A model generated the notes under the pieces. That model was given only the letters and a program-made list of their open reading frames with translations, made no database searches and was not told the DNA's origin. Positions 5,765-7,545 of a stretch of DNA of 7,545 nucleotides are shown piece by piece; the stretch's first letter is position 1; each line of letters begins with the position of its first letter. The DNA is from JBBQHX01 sp038324385 (GTDB lineage: Bacteria > Gemmatimonadota > Gemmatimonadetes > Gemmatimonadales > Gemmatimonadaceae), in contig JBBQHX010000183.1 in the NCBI GenBank assembly GCA_038324385.1, positions 1 to 7,545 of the forward strand. The letters run 5' to 3'. Both the position numbers and the translations under genes were made by a program.

Positions 5765-6714
5765 GCGACACCGCCGCCGCGCAGCTTCGCCGGGTCCTGC
5801 ATATCATCCCCACGCTCGCCGACGACGAGGAGCACTCGATCGACGCGGTCGCCGAACGCGTCGGGGTCGATGCCGCAACGCTGCGCCTCGATCTGCGCTC
5901 GCTCGTGACGCGGTACGACGAGCCGGGGGGGTTCGTCGAGGGGGTGCAGCTCTTTCTTGAAGCTGACCGTGTCTCGTTGATCTCCAATCATTTCCGGCGC
6001 CCGATGCGGCTCACCATTCCCGAGCTGCGGGCGCTGGAACTGGGGCTCGCGATGCTCCGGACGGAGCGGCCGCCTGACGAGCACCGCGCCATCGACCGCG
6101 CGCGGGAGCGACTCCGGCAGGTGATTGCCCGCCTGCCTGCGGACGAGGTGCCGGAGCATGCGCAACACGCCGACATCGGTGCGGGAGTCAGCACGGGACA
6201 CCTCGCCTCGATCCGAGGCGCGATGCGGCAGCATCGGAAGCTGCGCCTGGTGTACCGCCGCGGCGACCGGAGCGAGACCAGCGAGCGGGTGATCTGCCCT
6301 TACGCGCTGGCCGTCGCGAGCGGGATGTTCTACGTCGTCGCCTACTGCGAGCGGAGCGAGGGGATCCGCATTTTCCGGCTCGATCGGGTGGACACTGCCA
6401 CGGCCACCGACGAGCCGTTCGCCATCCCCGCCGGCTTCTCACTCGACGACGTGCTGGCCGACGGACGCGTTCTGCATATGGACCAGCCGCGCACCGTGCG
6501 GATCCGCTACTCCCCGCGCATCGCGCGCTGGATCGCCGAGCGTGAGGGCGTTGAGCTCGACGCCGATGGAGCGCTTACCCGCGAGCACCCGCTGGCCGAC
6601 ACGGCGTGGGCCGTTCGCCACGTGCTGCAGTATGGCGCCGATGCCGAGGTGCTCGCCCCGCCTGACGTGCGTGCCGTCGTGCGCGACCGGCTACAGGCGA
6701 TGGCCACTCGCTGA
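5761..6714 (+). CDS. WYL-domain transcriptional regulator, PafC-like
   Basis: A 317-aa partner-type regulator. Residues 6-80 hold a winged helix-turn-helix (HSIDAVAERVGVDAATLRLD as the likely helix pair). A helical linker follows (about 85-140), then a WYL domain at about 147-222 and a WCX C-terminal domain at about 240-312 containing the usual ARWIAE and AWAVRHVLQYGADAEVL elements. In the WYL motif position the sequence reads FYVVAYC (190-196), so the namesake tryptophan and leucine are replaced, while the following IFRLDRV strand (204-210) is kept. PafC proteins often show such drift. ATG 5761 overlaps the upstream stop as ATGA, with GGGAG 7 nt before it, so both proteins are probably made in equal amounts and may act as a heterodimer, as PafB-PafC do. 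Targets cannot be read from this window. Confidence 0.88.
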   Translation: MSDTAAAQLRRVLHIIPTLADDEEHSIDAVAERVGVDAATLRLDLRSLVTRYDEPGGFVEGVQLFLEADRVSLISNHFRRPMRLTIPELRALELGLAMLRTERPPDEHRAIDRARERLRQVIARLPADEVPEHAQHADIGAGVSTGHLASIRGAMRQHRKLRLVYRRGDRSETSERVICPYALAVASGMFYVVAYCERSEGIRIFRLDRVDTATATDEPFAIPAGFSLDDVLADGRVLHMDQPRTVRIRYSPRIARWIAEREGVELDADGALTREHPLADTAWAVRHVLQYGADAEVLAPPDVRAVVRDRLQAMATR

Positions 6715-6725
6715 CGCGGCGCGCG

Positions 6726-6747
6726 GCGCGTAACGCGTTTGACGCGC
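6726..6747. terminator. Short hairpin between convergent genes
   Basis: GCGCGT (6726-6731) pairs with ACGCGC (6742-6747) around a loop containing the palindrome AACGCGTT. It sits in the 49-bp gap between the convergent WYL and surface-protein genes. The stem is short and lacks a T-tract, so a terminator role is tentative. Confidence 0.3.
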
Positions 6748-6763
6748 GCCACGCCCATCGGTC

Positions 6764-7545
6764 TCACCCTTCCCCGGGCAGTGGCACGCGCGGTGTCGCG
6801 CCTGCCTGCAGCGTGATGCCGAACGTCGCCACGAGCGGGCGCCGCCCCTCGATCGGATGATCGCGCCCGAACGACGCCGAGACGTGCAGCGCGTCAGTCG
6901 CGCGCAGATCGATGGTGGCCACGGCGCGCACGCCCGACTGGAGGAGCGGGTCGTTGGTGGGCAAGTCACCGTCTGCCACACGCGACGCCTCCCGATGCAC
7001 CAGCTCCCCCGACAGCTCCAGCCGGTCGCGCTGCCAGACGACGCGGCCCCCGAGATCCACCAGCGTGTGGTCGAGGAAGCGCATGTCGCGCTGCAGCCGC
7101 GCGACCGCGAGTAGATCGACGCGCGGCGACTCGGTGCGATACCCAAGGGTCGCCCAGGCTCCCGCGCGACTCGTCGTGCCGGCGTCGAAATCCTCGCCCG
7201 GGAAGACCATCGCCGCGGCGGTGGCCAGCTCGCCGAACAGCCCTACCCGTTCAGCCTCGGCCCCGCCCATCGCGAGTGCCAGCGCCCGCATCGAATCGGC
7301 CTGCGTGGCAAGTTCGCGCTCGACACTCAGCGCCGCCGCCCGCGCGACGCGCTCGCGTTCGGCCGACCGCACCGACTCGGCGCGGAGCGTGGTGGCGCGC
7401 GCGACATCACCCGCGGCAGCGGCCGCCGCAAAGGCGGCCGCCGTCGGAAGGCGCACGCGCGCGGGGTGGGCGATAGCGGCGAGGGGATCGGCGGATCGCC
7501 GCACGAAAGGCAGCCGGGCTCGCGGGGCGCGGGCGAGCGCGGCGA
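6764..7545 (-). CDS. Partial gene, beta-rich (possibly outer-membrane) protein, 5' end outside the window
   Basis: The frame is open from the stop at 6764-6766 to the right edge, so 259 residues of the C-terminal part are visible and the true start is probably outside. I do not recognise the family. The visible N-terminal part is Ala/Arg/Glu-rich and helical, including FAAAAAAGDVARA and a charged stretch around ERERVARAA. From about the middle, alternating polar/hydrophobic strands appear (WATLGYRTE, LGGRVVWQRDRLELSGELVH, VRAVATIDLRA, LHVSASFGRDH, LVATFGITLQAG). This is the pattern of paired transmembrane or surface beta strands, though the protein ends with a non-aromatic Pro/Gly tail and not with the classical terminal Phe. 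An in-frame GTG at 7504 could be a start but has no ribosome binding site. It is convergent with the WYL pair. Confidence 0.6.
   Translation of the reverse strand, partial: AALARAPRARLPFVRRSADPLAAIAHPARVRLPTAAAFAAAAAAGDVARATTLRAESVRSAERERVARAAALSVERELATQADSMRALALAMGGAEAERVGLFGELATAAAMVFPGEDFDAGTTSRAGAWATLGYRTESPRVDLLAVARLQRDMRFLDHTLVDLGGRVVWQRDRLELSGELVHREASRVADGDLPTNDPLLQSGVRAVATIDLRATDALHVSASFGRDHPIEGRRPLVATFGITLQAGATPRVPLPGEG

Overview
This is a 7.5-kb window of GC-rich bacterial chromosome. Coding frames are compact, third positions are strongly G/C, and adjacent genes often overlap by ATGA or TGATG. The style of the genes (a Tat-exported MsrB, a tandem WYL-regulator pair, an Ala/Arg-rich proteome) would suit a Gemmatimonadota-like or other high-GC soil bacterium. 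No marker gene fixes the taxon, so that assignment is a guess. I see no rRNA, tRNA, CRISPR array, transposase or phage gene.

Layout. Positions 1-140 are an extreme G/C homopolymer region. A small conserved hypothetical gene (152-532, +) follows, with a strong ribosome binding site, and ends before a long hairpin (576-621) that separates it from a convergent minus-strand operon. That operon is msrB (1342-1878) followed by msrA (647-1342). Both encode methionine sulfoxide reductases with export signals: a twin-arginine type on MsrB and a Sec-type or anchor segment on MsrA. A divergent intergenic region (1879-2234) carries a long-spaced inverted repeat. It leads to a plus-strand operon: a fused HAD phosphatase-nucleoside deaminase gene (2235-3461) that overlaps a VOC/glyoxalase-fold gene (3458-3940). 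After 86 bp comes a 102-aa, highly charged, probably disordered protein (4027-4335), closed by a perfect 17-bp hairpin (4367-4405).

Two overlapping genes for WYL-domain regulators of the PafB/PafC type follow (4562-5764 and 5761-6714). The window ends with the 3' part of a convergent minus-strand gene (6764 to the right edge), whose product looks like a surface or outer-membrane beta-rich protein.

A shared theme is stress and damage handling: repair of oxidised methionine outside the cytoplasm, a possible nucleotide or nucleoside clean-up enzyme beside a VOC enzyme, a hydrophilin-like protein, and regulators from a family known for DNA-damage control. This link is inferred from gene neighbourhood. 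Nothing in the sequence proves co-regulation. No wholly new system is evident. The most unusual single item is the HAD-deaminase fusion.
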